Shown: one piece after another, positions 23,583 through 32,893 of the stretch
How the letters are laid out: the number at the start of each line of letters is the position of its first letter
How positions within the stretch are numbered: the stretch's first letter is position 1
NCBI GenBank assembly: GCA_934096805.1
Contig: CAKOMW010000003.1
Span: 1 to 52,480, forward strand
Origin: an uncultured Bacilli bacterium
GTDB taxonomy: Bacteria > Bacillota_I > Bacilli_A > RF39 > UBA660
Length of the DNA: 52,480 bases
Direction of reading: 5' to 3'
Translations under genes and position numbers: made by a program
Notes under the pieces: model-generated
Database searches by the model: none
Seen by the model: only the letters and a program-made list of their open reading frames with translations
Told to the model about the DNA's origin: nothing

Positions 23583-24695
23583 ATGAACTTAATAATAAAA
23601 GCATTCAAAATTATTCTTAATTTTATTTATTTTTTTATGAAATTATTTAAAACTAAAAGTAACAGAGTAATTTTTATAAGTAGACAATCAAACAAAATAA
23701 CTCTTGATTTTAAAATGATAATTGATGAGTTAAATAGAAATAATAATTATGATATAATAGTTTTTTGTAAAAGATTTGATAATATAAAAAAACATATCTT
23801 TTCATATTCTACTTATACATTAAAAACTATGTTCTATTTAGCAACATCTAAAGTTTGTGTAATAGATTCATATTGCTTACCAGTATCTATTCTAAAACAT
23901 AAAAAAAGCCTTAAAGTAATGCAAATATGGCATTCACTTGGAGCAATAAAAAAATTTGGTTACCAAACAGTAGGTACACCTTACGGAAGAAGTAAAACTA
24001 TCGCCAAAGGACTTAATATGCATAAAAACTATGATGTAATTATATCTGGTTCTAAAAACATGAGCAAATATTTTGCCTTAGCATTTAACTATGACATTGA
24101 AAACTTTAAAAACTATGGTCTTCCTAGAATTGACTACCTAATCAATAATAAAAATGATATTAAAAAGAATATTTATAAAAAATATCCTGGACTAAAGAAA
24201 AAGAAAACAATTCTATACGCTCCAACTTTTAGACCTGACTGCACCAATTCAATTAACCAAGTAATAGAAACCATCGATTATAGAAAGTACAATTTAATTG
24301 TAAAAGCCCATCCTAATCAAATAATAAATATACAAAAGAAACAAGTATATACCTGTCCTGATGTTTCATCACTAGACCTTTTAACAATCACAGACTACTT
24401 AATCACAGACTATTCTGCAATCGCTATCGAAGGAGCTTCTATTGATGTTAAAACCTATTACTTTGTATTTGATTATGATTCATATAAAGAAAAAAATGGC
24501 TTAAATATTGATTTATATAAAGAAATGCCAGGCTATGTATTTAACGATTTTAAAAAACTATACAAAAAACTTGATGAAGAAGTATATGACACTAAAGTCT
24601 TAAAAAAATATAAAGATAAATATCTAGACAATACAAAAGGTAATTCTACAAAATTAATAGTAAAACAAATAAAAGACTGGTGTCATACGAGGTGA
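23583..24695 (+). CDS. CDP-glycerol glycerophosphotransferase family protein (TagB/TagF-like)
   Basis: 370 residues. Transfers glycerol-phosphate from CDP-glycerol to a growing teichoic acid or primer at the inner face of the membrane. Family motifs in order: IWHSLGAIKKFG (about 119-130), YGLPRIDYLI, ILYAPTFRPD, KAHPNQ and DYLITDYSAIAIEGA. The N-terminal amphipathic/hydrophobic stretch (about 1-21) fits membrane attachment. First of four family members in a row; the WHS instead of WHG motif sets it apart, and it may be the primase (TagB role). The assignment of role is inferred. Confidence 0.88.
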   Translation: MNLIIKAFKIILNFIYFFMKLFKTKSNRVIFISRQSNKITLDFKMIIDELNRNNNYDIIVFCKRFDNIKKHIFSYSTYTLKTMFYLATSKVCVIDSYCLPVSILKHKKSLKVMQIWHSLGAIKKFGYQTVGTPYGRSKTIAKGLNMHKNYDVIISGSKNMSKYFALAFNYDIENFKNYGLPRIDYLINNKNDIKKNIYKKYPGLKKKKTILYAPTFRPDCTNSINQVIETIDYRKYNLIVKAHPNQIINIQKKQVYTCPDVSSLDLLTITDYLITDYSAIAIEGASIDVKTYYFVFDYDSYKEKNGLNIDLYKEMPGYVFNDFKKLYKKLDEEVYDTKVLKKYKDKYLDNTKGNSTKLIVKQIKDWCHTR

Positions 24696-24699
24696 TATA

Positions 24700-25932
24700 A
24701 TGAAAAAAATAAAAGTACTAATAATAAATTTCTGCAAAAAACATGTTTTTTTTAGAAAATTCTTAAGAAAAATGAAATTATTTGTAGGCAACCTAAAATA
24801 TTCATTCTATTATGTATTATTTCCAATTGATAATAAAATGATATTCTTTGAATCATTCAATGGAAATAGTTTTTCTTGTAGTCCCAAAGCTATATATAAT
24901 TATTTAATATCACATGATGAATATAAAGACTATAAATTTATATGGGCCTTCAAAGACTTAGAAAAGGATCATATAAAAAATAATAAAAACACTATCATAG
25001 TAAAATCAAAATCATTCAAGTATTATTACTATCTATCCAAATCAAAATACTGGATAGTCAATTCTCTTTTGGATCTAAGTGTTATAAAAAAGAGTAAACA
25101 AGTATACGTTCAATGCTGGCATGGTACACCATTAAAGAAACTTAGGTGTGATATAAATGTCACTGGTGGCGTCCTAAACACTAAAGAAGAAGTAATAAAA
25201 AGAAACAACCTAGACGTAAAAAAAATAGACTATTTTATTTCGCCTTCTAAATATGCAACATCAAAATTTATATCAGCTTTCAATTTGAAAGAATTAAATA
25301 AAGAAAAAATAATCATTGAAAAAGGATATCCTAGAAATGATAAACTAATTAATTACAATAATAATGATATAGAAAAGATAAAAAAAGATTTGCATATTCC
25401 AACAGACAAGAAAGTAATCCTCTATGCACCAACCTTTAGAGATGACGAACATACCTCAGGAGTAGGTTATACTTACAAACTAAATATAGACTTTGATTCA
25501 TTACAAAAAGAGTTAAAAGACTATATTATTCTCTTTAGAGCCCATTATTTTATTGCTAATTCTTTTGAATTTGATAAATATAAAGACTTTATCTACGATG
25601 TTTCTAAGTATGACGATATAAATGATTTATACATTATATCAGACTTATTAATAACAGATTATTCAAGTGTCTTCTTTGATTATGCAATATTAGAAAGACC
25701 TATTATTTTTTATATGTATGACTATGATAACTATAAAAATAATCTAAGAGATTTTTATATAGACCTAAAAGAACTACCAGGTCCAATTGTAAAAGATGAA
25801 AAAAACCTTGTCACTTCAATAAAAGAAAAAAACAACAAATATAAAAATATGTACTCTTCATTCAATAAAAAATTTAATCCTTATGAAGATGGGAAAAGTG
25901 CTGAAAGAGTAGTAAAGGAGATTTTAAAATGA
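24700..25932 (+). CDS. CDP-glycerol glycerophosphotransferase family protein
   Basis: 410 residues. Motifs: QCWHGTPLKKL, GYPRNDKLI, ILYAPTFRDD, LFRAHYF and DLLITDYSSVFFDYA. The order and spacing match a full-length catalytic domain with the conserved His residues of WHGTP and RAH. It begins four bases after the previous stop, and the next gene starts inside its last codon (ATGA overlap), so the cluster is translated as a coupled unit. Confidence 0.9.
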   Translation: MKKIKVLIINFCKKHVFFRKFLRKMKLFVGNLKYSFYYVLFPIDNKMIFFESFNGNSFSCSPKAIYNYLISHDEYKDYKFIWAFKDLEKDHIKNNKNTIIVKSKSFKYYYYLSKSKYWIVNSLLDLSVIKKSKQVYVQCWHGTPLKKLRCDINVTGGVLNTKEEVIKRNNLDVKKIDYFISPSKYATSKFISAFNLKELNKEKIIIEKGYPRNDKLINYNNNDIEKIKKDLHIPTDKKVILYAPTFRDDEHTSGVGYTYKLNIDFDSLQKELKDYIILFRAHYFIANSFEFDKYKDFIYDVSKYDDINDLYIISDLLITDYSSVFFDYAILERPIIFYMYDYDNYKNNLRDFYIDLKELPGPIVKDEKNLVTSIKEKNNKYKNMYSSFNKKFNPYEDGKSAERVVKEILK

Positions 25933-28610
25933 AAAAAGTTAGTATAATAGTTCCCGTTTATAATTCTGAAAAATACTTAAAACTATGCTTAGATTCGCTA
26001 GTTAATCAAACCCTAAAAGATATCGAAATAGTAATAATAAATGATGGTTCTTCTGACAATAGTGAAAAAATAATAAAAGAATACCAAGATAAATATAGTG
26101 ATAAAATAATTTATCAAAAACAAAAAAATGGCGGTGTCGCCAGTGCTAGAAATAAAGCCCTAAAAATTGCAAGTGGAGAATACATTGGCTTCGTTGACAG
26201 TGATGACTTTGTTGCACTTGACATGTATGAAAAACTATATACAAAAGCAGAAACAAATAAAGCAGATATCGTAATATCTGGTTATTACTTTGATTATCCC
26301 GATGGAACTTTCAGAAATTATGAATTAGATGAAATGTCTCACTTTTCAAAGTCACTACACGAAAGTCCATCCATTCTTTTAAATACAACCCCATTTATTA
26401 CTAATAAAATATTTAAAAGAAGCTTTTTGGAAGAAAACAATTATTATTTTGAAAAATATAGAATCTTTGAAGACTTACTATTCACATATAAAGCCTTCTT
26501 AAAAGCAAATAAAATAAATAAAGTAAATGAATGCTTTTATCATTACTGTAGAAGAAAAGGTGAATCAGTAACCGGAGGATTTTCAAACAAATTTGAAGAC
26601 ATCTACGAAGTTAGCAATAAACTTAGAAAATACTACATAGATAACAACGGTAAAGATCTTCTAGAATACATAGACTATATTATTATAAAACACATCTATT
26701 TAAGATTTAATGCCAAAGTAGGAATAAAAGAAATAAAATATAAGCATTCTTTTATAAGAAAATCCATTAAATACCTTAACAAAAACATTCCTAATTGGAA
26801 AAACAACATATACTTTGAAATATACCCAAATAGAACTACCTCTGGTATTGTATCAATTATAAGACCATATAAAAATAAAATAAAAAATATCTTAAAAAAA
26901 ATAATAAAAAAAATAAATAATCCTGGACATACTTACCAAAAATATTATAATAAAAAAGTAAATAATAAAACAGTTTATCTTTATTCTCAAAAGGGAAACG
27001 ATATAAATGGCAACATATTCTATATCTTAAAAGAACTTCGTAATAACAAAAAATATGATGATTATACTATTTATATTCCTGTAAAGAAAAATAGAGTAGA
27101 AGAATTCAAGAAAAAACTAAATAACTATAATATTAATAATTATAATTTAATTATTGATAATACTAAGAAAAATGCTAAAGCATTAGCAAACAGTAAATAC
27201 ATTTTTACCGATACAAGCTTAGAATTATTCTACGTAAAAAAACCAGGCCAAATATATGTCAATACATGGCATGGGACTCCCCTTAAAACACTAGGAAAAT
27301 CAGTTGCAACAGACTATTATTCAATATCAAATATCCAAAAAAACTTTAATCTAACAGACTATCTACTTTATCCCAACGAATATATGAAAGAAATAATGAT
27401 TAGAGACTATATGCTTAATGTAAAAGAAAATAAAATATGTATGTTAGGATACCCTAGAAATAGTGTTTTCTTTAAAAAACAAGAAAAAACAAACAAGAAA
27501 AAAATTGCTTATTTACCAACATGGAGAGGTTCTAATCTAGGTAAAAATTCTCTTTCATATCTTGAAGAACTAAAAAAAATATTACATGAATTAGATGAAA
27601 AACTAAGCGAAGAATATGAATTTTTCATCAATTTACACCCATATCTAAAAGGCAAAATAGATTTCAACAATTATAAAAACATTAAAACTATAGATAGTAA
27701 ATATGAAACTTATGACTTTTTAAGTACCTGTGACATATTAATAACAGACTATTCAAGTGTTTTCTTTGACTTTGCTTGCACTAAACGAAAAATAATACTA
27801 TTCACATACGATAAAGAAGAATATTTAAATGACCGAGGAATGTATTACGACATAGAAAAATTACCATTTCCAATGGCTAATACCATAGATGAACTAATAA
27901 AAGAAATAAAAAAACCATATAAATTTAACTACCAAAACTTTATCAATGAATTTTGCAACTATGACAGTATAAATAATACAAAAAAACTAATTGACTTAGT
28001 CTTTGATAATAAAAAAGATAACACTCTAATAGAAACCAATAAAAATATAACTAAAAATAATGTACTATTCCATTCAAATAACTTTATAAGAAGCAATGAA
28101 CTTAATGAAACTCTTGAAGTAATAAAAGAATTATCCAAAAACAACACTGTTTATTTAAGCTTTCTAAACAGCAAAATTAAAAGAAACAAATACATTCTAA
28201 GGCAACAAGATAGAAAATACTATGGATACTTTGGTAATTTTACATTAAATAATTTTTTTCAATATATAATGATAAAACTATTAGAAAAAAAAGAAAATTT
28301 ATACAATCTTTTCCCTAATTTTTATGATAAAATATTTAAATTTGAATACTTAAGAAGATATCAAGACATTAACTTTTCTAAAATAATTTTATATAACGAA
28401 AAAGATAAATTAAATATCTATACATTTGCCTATTCCAAATGTAAAAAAATAATATATTTGAAAAATAGTAATCTAAACATTTCTTTATTAAATAAATATG
28501 ATTTAATATATGTTAAAAATAATAAAGAATTAGAAAAATTAATAAAAAAAGGAATAAAAAAAGAAAAAGTTAAAATAACTGATATGGATGTGAAAAACAA
28601 TGAAAAGTAA
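25929..28610 (+). CDS. Three-part enzyme: GT2 glycosyltransferase + glycerophosphotransferase + C-terminal domain
   Basis: 893 residues. Residues 1-300 are a GT2 domain (SIIVPVYNSEKYL, IINDGSSDNSE, SARNKALKIASGEYIGFVDSDD with the metal-binding DxD). About 345-690 is a glycerophosphotransferase domain (TWHGTPLKTLGKS, LGYPRNSVFF, AYLPTWRGS, LHPYLKG, DILITDYSSVFFDF). About 690-893 is an extra Lys/Asn-rich region (VLFHSNNFIRSNELNETLEV) of no recognised family, perhaps a partial GT-B-like domain. One chain could add both sugar and glycerol-phosphate, as in complex teichoic acids. ATGA overlap with the upstream gene and 11-base overlap with the next. Confidence 0.88.
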   Translation: MKKVSIIVPVYNSEKYLKLCLDSLVNQTLKDIEIVIINDGSSDNSEKIIKEYQDKYSDKIIYQKQKNGGVASARNKALKIASGEYIGFVDSDDFVALDMYEKLYTKAETNKADIVISGYYFDYPDGTFRNYELDEMSHFSKSLHESPSILLNTTPFITNKIFKRSFLEENNYYFEKYRIFEDLLFTYKAFLKANKINKVNECFYHYCRRKGESVTGGFSNKFEDIYEVSNKLRKYYIDNNGKDLLEYIDYIIIKHIYLRFNAKVGIKEIKYKHSFIRKSIKYLNKNIPNWKNNIYFEIYPNRTTSGIVSIIRPYKNKIKNILKKIIKKINNPGHTYQKYYNKKVNNKTVYLYSQKGNDINGNIFYILKELRNNKKYDDYTIYIPVKKNRVEEFKKKLNNYNINNYNLIIDNTKKNAKALANSKYIFTDTSLELFYVKKPGQIYVNTWHGTPLKTLGKSVATDYYSISNIQKNFNLTDYLLYPNEYMKEIMIRDYMLNVKENKICMLGYPRNSVFFKKQEKTNKKKIAYLPTWRGSNLGKNSLSYLEELKKILHELDEKLSEEYEFFINLHPYLKGKIDFNNYKNIKTIDSKYETYDFLSTCDILITDYSSVFFDFACTKRKIILFTYDKEEYLNDRGMYYDIEKLPFPMANTIDELIKEIKKPYKFNYQNFINEFCNYDSINNTKKLIDLVFDNKKDNTLIETNKNITKNNVLFHSNNFIRSNELNETLEVIKELSKNNTVYLSFLNSKIKRNKYILRQQDRKYYGYFGNFTLNNFFQYIMIKLLEKKENLYNLFPNFYDKIFKFEYLRRYQDINFSKIILYNEKDKLNIYTFAYSKCKKIIYLKNSNLNISLLNKYDLIYVKNNKELEKLIKKGIKKEKVKITDMDVKNNEK

Positions 28611-30654
28611 TAAAATAAGTATAATTATAATAAATGATGACTCTAGTTATCTAGAAGAATGCATTAAATCTATCTCAAATCAGACATATGATAATTATGA
28701 AATATTACTCGCTTGTAACTCTGACAATAAGGAAAAACTAAAAAAATTATCCAATAAAATAAAGATATATGATATTGATTCTTCAAACTCTGTTTACATA
28801 AAAAATTATTGCTTAGAAAAAGCAACCGGAGAGTATATCATTTTCTTAAACTCTTGTGATACTTTAGAAAACGTTACCTTAGAAGTATGCCTAAACAAAT
28901 TCAAAGAAGAAAACCCTGACTTTATCTTCTTTGATTGGAAATACTATAATACAAGAAAAGATATTTATCATTATAATAGTATAGAAAAATTCTTTTATAA
29001 AAGAAATCTTTACTCCAAGGACATAAGCAATCTTTTAGATATCAAATCATACGACATAATGTGTAAGATGTATAAAACATCATTTCTTAAAGAAAACAAT
29101 ATTAAATATGACGAAAAATGTCCTCTTTCTGAAACACTATTTTGGGCAAATGTAGTAGTAAATGCTAAAAAAGTAGCCCTTATACATTCACCACTATATA
29201 ACCTTAAAGAAAAAGATAATAAATATAATATAGATGACTTCATCTTAACCTATGAAATGAGTAGTAATATTTTTAATGAAAAAGATAAAATATATAAAAA
29301 TAAGTTTAATAAATATATCTTAGATAACTTTTATTTATTTTATAAAAATACATTCGTATTTAAAAGGATAAAATCAAAAAGAAAATTTTTAAATATCTTA
29401 AAAAGTAATTTTCCTCTTGAAATAGAAAATAATAAAAAAGTACATAGACTTACAGTAAAATATAACTCTATAAAAAATATGAATTCTTTAAACTTTTACT
29501 TACTAATTAACTTTTTAAATGATGCCCTTTCTAATATAATCAAAATATTAAAAAATATAAAAAGATTCTTCTTCAAAAATCTTAATGAAAAAACATACAA
29601 TAAGTATAAAAATAAACCTTTAAAAAATCAGATACTACTCGTGGGCTTTAGCTTTAAATACACTGGTAATAATAGATACTTATTCGAAGAATTAATAAAA
29701 CAAAACAATGACTTTGACATTTATTATGCAGTAAATTCAGATATTGTTCCAGATAAATACAAAGTAAAACCATTATCCGAAGAATTTTATGAAATTTTAT
29801 ATAGCTCTAAAGTAGTTATATTTGAAAGTTGGATCCAAAATAGTTTCATTAAAAATGATAAATCTGTATGGATTAATCTTTGGCATGGAACACCACTTAA
29901 AAAAATGTTCTTTGACTCTGAAGAATACGAAATAACTAAAAATAATCCAAAACACAAAATTAAAAAGTATAAAACACCAGTAAGAATGGACTATCTAGTT
30001 ACTGACAATAAAAATATCAATAAATACTTTGAAACATCATTCTTATTACCTAAAGAAAAAATACTTCCTTTAGGCTATCCAAGAGTCAAATATCTAATAG
30101 ATAATAAAAACAATGAAGAAATAAAGAAAAAAATAAGAGAAGAACTAGATGTAAAAGATAATAAAAAAATAGTTACATATTTACCAACATGGAGAGATTA
30201 CAATTTCAAAAAAGGAGAATATGATTTTAGTTACCTATTAGATAAAGAAAAACTTTCCAATTTACTTGGAGATGATTACGTTATAAAAAGTAAAGATCAT
30301 AGATATCTGTCAAAAACAATAGACTTAAACAACACCAACATAGAAACCCAAGAATTACTACTTGTTACTGACTATTTAATAACAGATTATTCTTCAGTTA
30401 TGTTCGATGCTTTTCCTATTGATGTTCCTGTTTGTATCTATGCAAATGATTTTGAAAAATACGAAAAGAGTAGAGGAGTATATAAAGAAATGTGGGACGA
30501 TTTAGAATTTTGCACGACAAAAACCTTAGAACAAGTAGCAGATTTTATAAAAAACTATGAAATTGATGAAAAATATAATGCAATTAAAGAAAAATACTGC
30601 TATAATAGTAATGGTAATTGCTTAATTGAATTTATTAAAAGTAATTTAAAATAA
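28600..30654 (+). CDS. GT2-like + glycerophosphotransferase fusion with degenerate GT2 site
   Basis: 684 residues. The N-terminal 220 residues are GT2-like (SIIIINDDSSYLEECIKSI, NYCLEKATGEYIIFLNSCDTL). The usual DSDD metal site reads NSCD, so the domain may be inactive or act in binding only. After a Lys-rich linker, about 340-684 form a complete glycerophosphotransferase domain (LWHGTPLKKMFF, LGYPRVKYL, TYLPTWRDY, KSKDHRY, DYLITDYSSVMFDA). It follows the related fusion with an 11-base overlap, suggesting tandem duplication followed by divergence. Confidence 0.87.
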   Translation: MKSNKISIIIINDDSSYLEECIKSISNQTYDNYEILLACNSDNKEKLKKLSNKIKIYDIDSSNSVYIKNYCLEKATGEYIIFLNSCDTLENVTLEVCLNKFKEENPDFIFFDWKYYNTRKDIYHYNSIEKFFYKRNLYSKDISNLLDIKSYDIMCKMYKTSFLKENNIKYDEKCPLSETLFWANVVVNAKKVALIHSPLYNLKEKDNKYNIDDFILTYEMSSNIFNEKDKIYKNKFNKYILDNFYLFYKNTFVFKRIKSKRKFLNILKSNFPLEIENNKKVHRLTVKYNSIKNMNSLNFYLLINFLNDALSNIIKILKNIKRFFFKNLNEKTYNKYKNKPLKNQILLVGFSFKYTGNNRYLFEELIKQNNDFDIYYAVNSDIVPDKYKVKPLSEEFYEILYSSKVVIFESWIQNSFIKNDKSVWINLWHGTPLKKMFFDSEEYEITKNNPKHKIKKYKTPVRMDYLVTDNKNINKYFETSFLLPKEKILPLGYPRVKYLIDNKNNEEIKKKIREELDVKDNKKIVTYLPTWRDYNFKKGEYDFSYLLDKEKLSNLLGDDYVIKSKDHRYLSKTIDLNNTNIETQELLLVTDYLITDYSSVMFDAFPIDVPVCIYANDFEKYEKSRGVYKEMWDDLEFCTTKTLEQVADFIKNYEIDEKYNAIKEKYCYNSNGNCLIEFIKSNLK

Positions 30655-30690
30655 ATATTTATTTTTAGTTTATAAGAAAGGATGTATATT

Positions 30691-31131
30691 ATGAAAAGAA
30701 TTTTAACATATGGAACATTTGATTTGTTACATTATGGACATATTAGATTATTAAAAAGAGCTAAAGCTTTAGGAGACTATCTTATTGTAGCGGTATCAAC
30801 CGAAGAATTTAATGAACTTAAAGGTAAGAAAACTTACCACAATTATGAAACAAGAAAGAAAATGCTTGAAGCTATAAGATACGTTGATTTAGTAATTCCT
30901 GAAGAAAACTGGGAACAAAAAATAAATGATGTAAGAGAATTCCACGTTGATACAGTTGTCATGGGAAGTGACTGGGCTGGTTCTGATAAGTTTGAATATT
31001 TAAATGATTACTGTGATGTTGTTTATTTAGATCGTACTGAAGGTATTTCCACTACTAAAATAAAAGAAGATTTAAAACTTCAAGAACCAACCAAAAACAT
31101 GGATAAATTACCAGAAACTGCAACAAAATAG
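30691..31131 (+). CDS. tagD: Glycerol-3-phosphate cytidylyltransferase
   Basis: 146 residues; family members have about 130-140. Makes CDP-glycerol from CTP and glycerol-3-phosphate. Motifs: TYGTFDLLHYGHIRLLKRA with HxGH, VSTEEFNELKGK, MGSDWAG and RTEGISTTKIK. I choose ATG 30691 (MKRIL) because the upstream ATG at 30682 overlaps the ribosome site AAAGGATG. Supplies substrate to the four transferases upstream. Hairpin at its 3' end. Confidence 0.95.
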   Translation: MKRILTYGTFDLLHYGHIRLLKRAKALGDYLIVAVSTEEFNELKGKKTYHNYETRKKMLEAIRYVDLVIPEENWEQKINDVREFHVDTVVMGSDWAGSDKFEYLNDYCDVVYLDRTEGISTTKIKEDLKLQEPTKNMDKLPETATK

Positions 31132-31151
31132 TAAGTCTATTTGTTGCTTTT
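31120..31151 (+). terminator. Weak terminator/attenuator between tagD and tagG
   Basis: GCAACAAAATAG (31120-31131), loop TAAGT, CTATTTGTTGC (31137-31147), then TTTTGG. The T-run is short, so it may only lower transcription into tagGH. The stem contains the tagD stop codon. Confidence 0.55.
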
Positions 31152-31179
31152 GGTTATATTAAAGTAAGGAGCAAAATAT

Positions 31180-31968
31180 ATGATAAAAAGATTCTTTAGT
31201 GATGTAAAAAAATATTCAAAATATATAAGATATTCTACTAGGTCGCAACTAAAAGCAGAAGTAACAGGATCATATCTTAGTTGGATTTGGTTATTCTTAG
31301 AACCAACTTGCTTTATGCTTATCTATACATTTATAGCACAAGTTGTATTTAAATCAAAAGTAGAATACTTTCCAGTATTTGTTTTTATTGGTCTTACTAT
31401 TTGGAACCTATTCAACAAAACACTCGTATCAAGTGTAAAATTAGTTTCTTCAAACAGAGACACAGTAACAAAAGTCTATGTTCCTAAATTTATACTTCTA
31501 ATAACTAAGATGTGTGTAAATTCAGTCAAATTCTTTATATCATTTTTATTAGTAATTATTTGTATGATATGCTATCAAGTACCAATTTCTCTTAATATAT
31601 TCTACTTTGGAATAATTTTTATTGTTCTTTGGATTTTCACTTTCGGAATATCCACAATTTTCATGCACTTTGGGGTTTTCATTCAAGACTTAGCTAATTT
31701 AACTACCATTGCCCTTAGGCTTGTATTTTATATGTCTGGTATATTCTTTGCTATTGAAACAAGAGTACCAGCACCATACAATGACATATTAATTAACTTT
31801 AACCCAATCGCAGCATGTATTTGTCAATGTAGAGACATTCTCCTATATAAAACACCAATTAGTTTTCCACTTATGGGAACATGGCTAGTAATCGGACTTG
31901 TTTTATCATATATTGGAGTAAGAATTATATATAAATATGAAAATACATATGTAAAGGTGATGAAATAA
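31180..31968 (+). CDS. tagG: Teichoic acid exporter permease (TagG-like)
   Basis: 262 residues, six membrane segments, ABC-2 fold. Starts with the amphipathic stretch KYSKYIRYSTRSQLKAEV, then GSYLSWIWLFLEP, a family signature of polysaccharide/teichoic acid exporters. NPIAACICQCRDILLY near the C-terminus is also typical. Works with the ATPase encoded next (stop and start share one base). Exports the lipid-linked polymer across the membrane. Confidence 0.92.
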   Translation: MIKRFFSDVKKYSKYIRYSTRSQLKAEVTGSYLSWIWLFLEPTCFMLIYTFIAQVVFKSKVEYFPVFVFIGLTIWNLFNKTLVSSVKLVSSNRDTVTKVYVPKFILLITKMCVNSVKFFISFLLVIICMICYQVPISLNIFYFGIIFIVLWIFTFGISTIFMHFGVFIQDLANLTTIALRLVFYMSGIFFAIETRVPAPYNDILINFNPIAACICQCRDILLYKTPISFPLMGTWLVIGLVLSYIGVRIIYKYENTYVKVMK

Positions 31969-32708
31969 TGACTAAGAAAAAAGAAATTGCAATTACTGTT
32001 AAAAATCTAGATATTTATTATAAAGAAATAAAAAGATTTTCACTTGCAAACTCTGGTTTAAACGGTTTTTCTAATGCTAAAAGCTTTCATGCAGTTAAAA
32101 ATGTTTCGTTTGAAATACCAGAAGGCCAAATAGTAGGAATATGCGGTAAAAACGGAAGTGGAAAATCTACTTTGTTACGTGCTATCGCCGGAATATTTTC
32201 AGCAGATAAAGGTAGCATAGACCTACATAATAATAGTATTTCTCTCCTTTCAATAGGAGTAGGATTTCAAAAAAAATTATCAGGTTATGAAAATATATTT
32301 CTATCCGGATTATTACTTGGATACAGTGAAGAACAAATAAAAGAAAGATTACAAGAAATAATAGACTTCTCCGAACTAGGAGACTTTATCTATAAACCAG
32401 TTAACTCTTATTCATCAGGAATGTACTCTAAACTAGCCTTTTCTATAACTGCGATATTAGAAACTGATATCATGCTAATAGATGAAGTTCTATCAGTTGG
32501 AGACATTCGTTTTAAAGAAAAAAGTTATAACAAAATGAAAGAACTAATTTCTGATGAAAAAAGAACTGTAGTTATAGTATCACATTCTTCTAAAACACTT
32601 AGAGAACTTTGTAGCAGAGTCATTTGGCTTAATGATGGTGTTTTAATGGATGATGGAGAAGCAAATGAAGTGGTAGATAAGTATGAAGCTTATATGAAAA
32701 ACTTATAA
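31968..32708 (+). CDS. tagH: Teichoic acid exporter ATPase (TagH-like)
   Basis: 246 residues. Walker A CGKNGSGKSTLLRAIAG, signature NSYSSGMYSKLAFS, Walker B IMLIDEVLSVGD and switch His in VSHSS. The first 40 residues carry the extra strand region typical of polysaccharide exporters (YYKEIKRFSLAN). It lacks the long C-terminal extracytoplasmic extension of Bacillus TagH. The third Rpn cassette begins exactly at its stop codon. Confidence 0.92.
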   Translation: MTKKKEIAITVKNLDIYYKEIKRFSLANSGLNGFSNAKSFHAVKNVSFEIPEGQIVGICGKNGSGKSTLLRAIAGIFSADKGSIDLHNNSISLLSIGVGFQKKLSGYENIFLSGLLLGYSEEQIKERLQEIIDFSELGDFIYKPVNSYSSGMYSKLAFSITAILETDIMLIDEVLSVGDIRFKEKSYNKMKELISDEKRTVVIVSHSSKTLRELCSRVIWLNDGVLMDDGEANEVVDKYEAYMKNL

Positions 32709-32761
32709 AAAAGTATAAGTTTCTTAAATTATATATAAAACAATATTTTTAATAAAAAAAT

Positions 32762-32816
32762 AAGAATCAAATAAAAAAATTCCCTTAAAGGAAATATCTA
32801 TTTTGGTTCTTTTTTA
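32762..32816 (+). terminator. Terminator of the tag operon / leader of Rpn copy 3
   Basis: AAGAATCAAA (32762-32771) pairs with TTTGGTTCTT (32802-32811), followed by Ts; inner palindrome TTCCCTTAAAGGAA. Confidence 0.65.
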
Positions 32817-32842
32817 TGTATTCAAAACTTAAAATTACTCAT

Positions 32843-32871
32843 TTGCATTGCATTTTTATATGGTATATATT
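32843..32871 (+). promoter_or_regulatory. Promoter of Rpn copy 3
   Basis: TTGCAT (32843-32848), 17-base spacer, TATATT (32866-32871). Confidence 0.7.
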
Positions 32872-32893
32872 GGTTTTGAAAGGAGGGAAAAGT

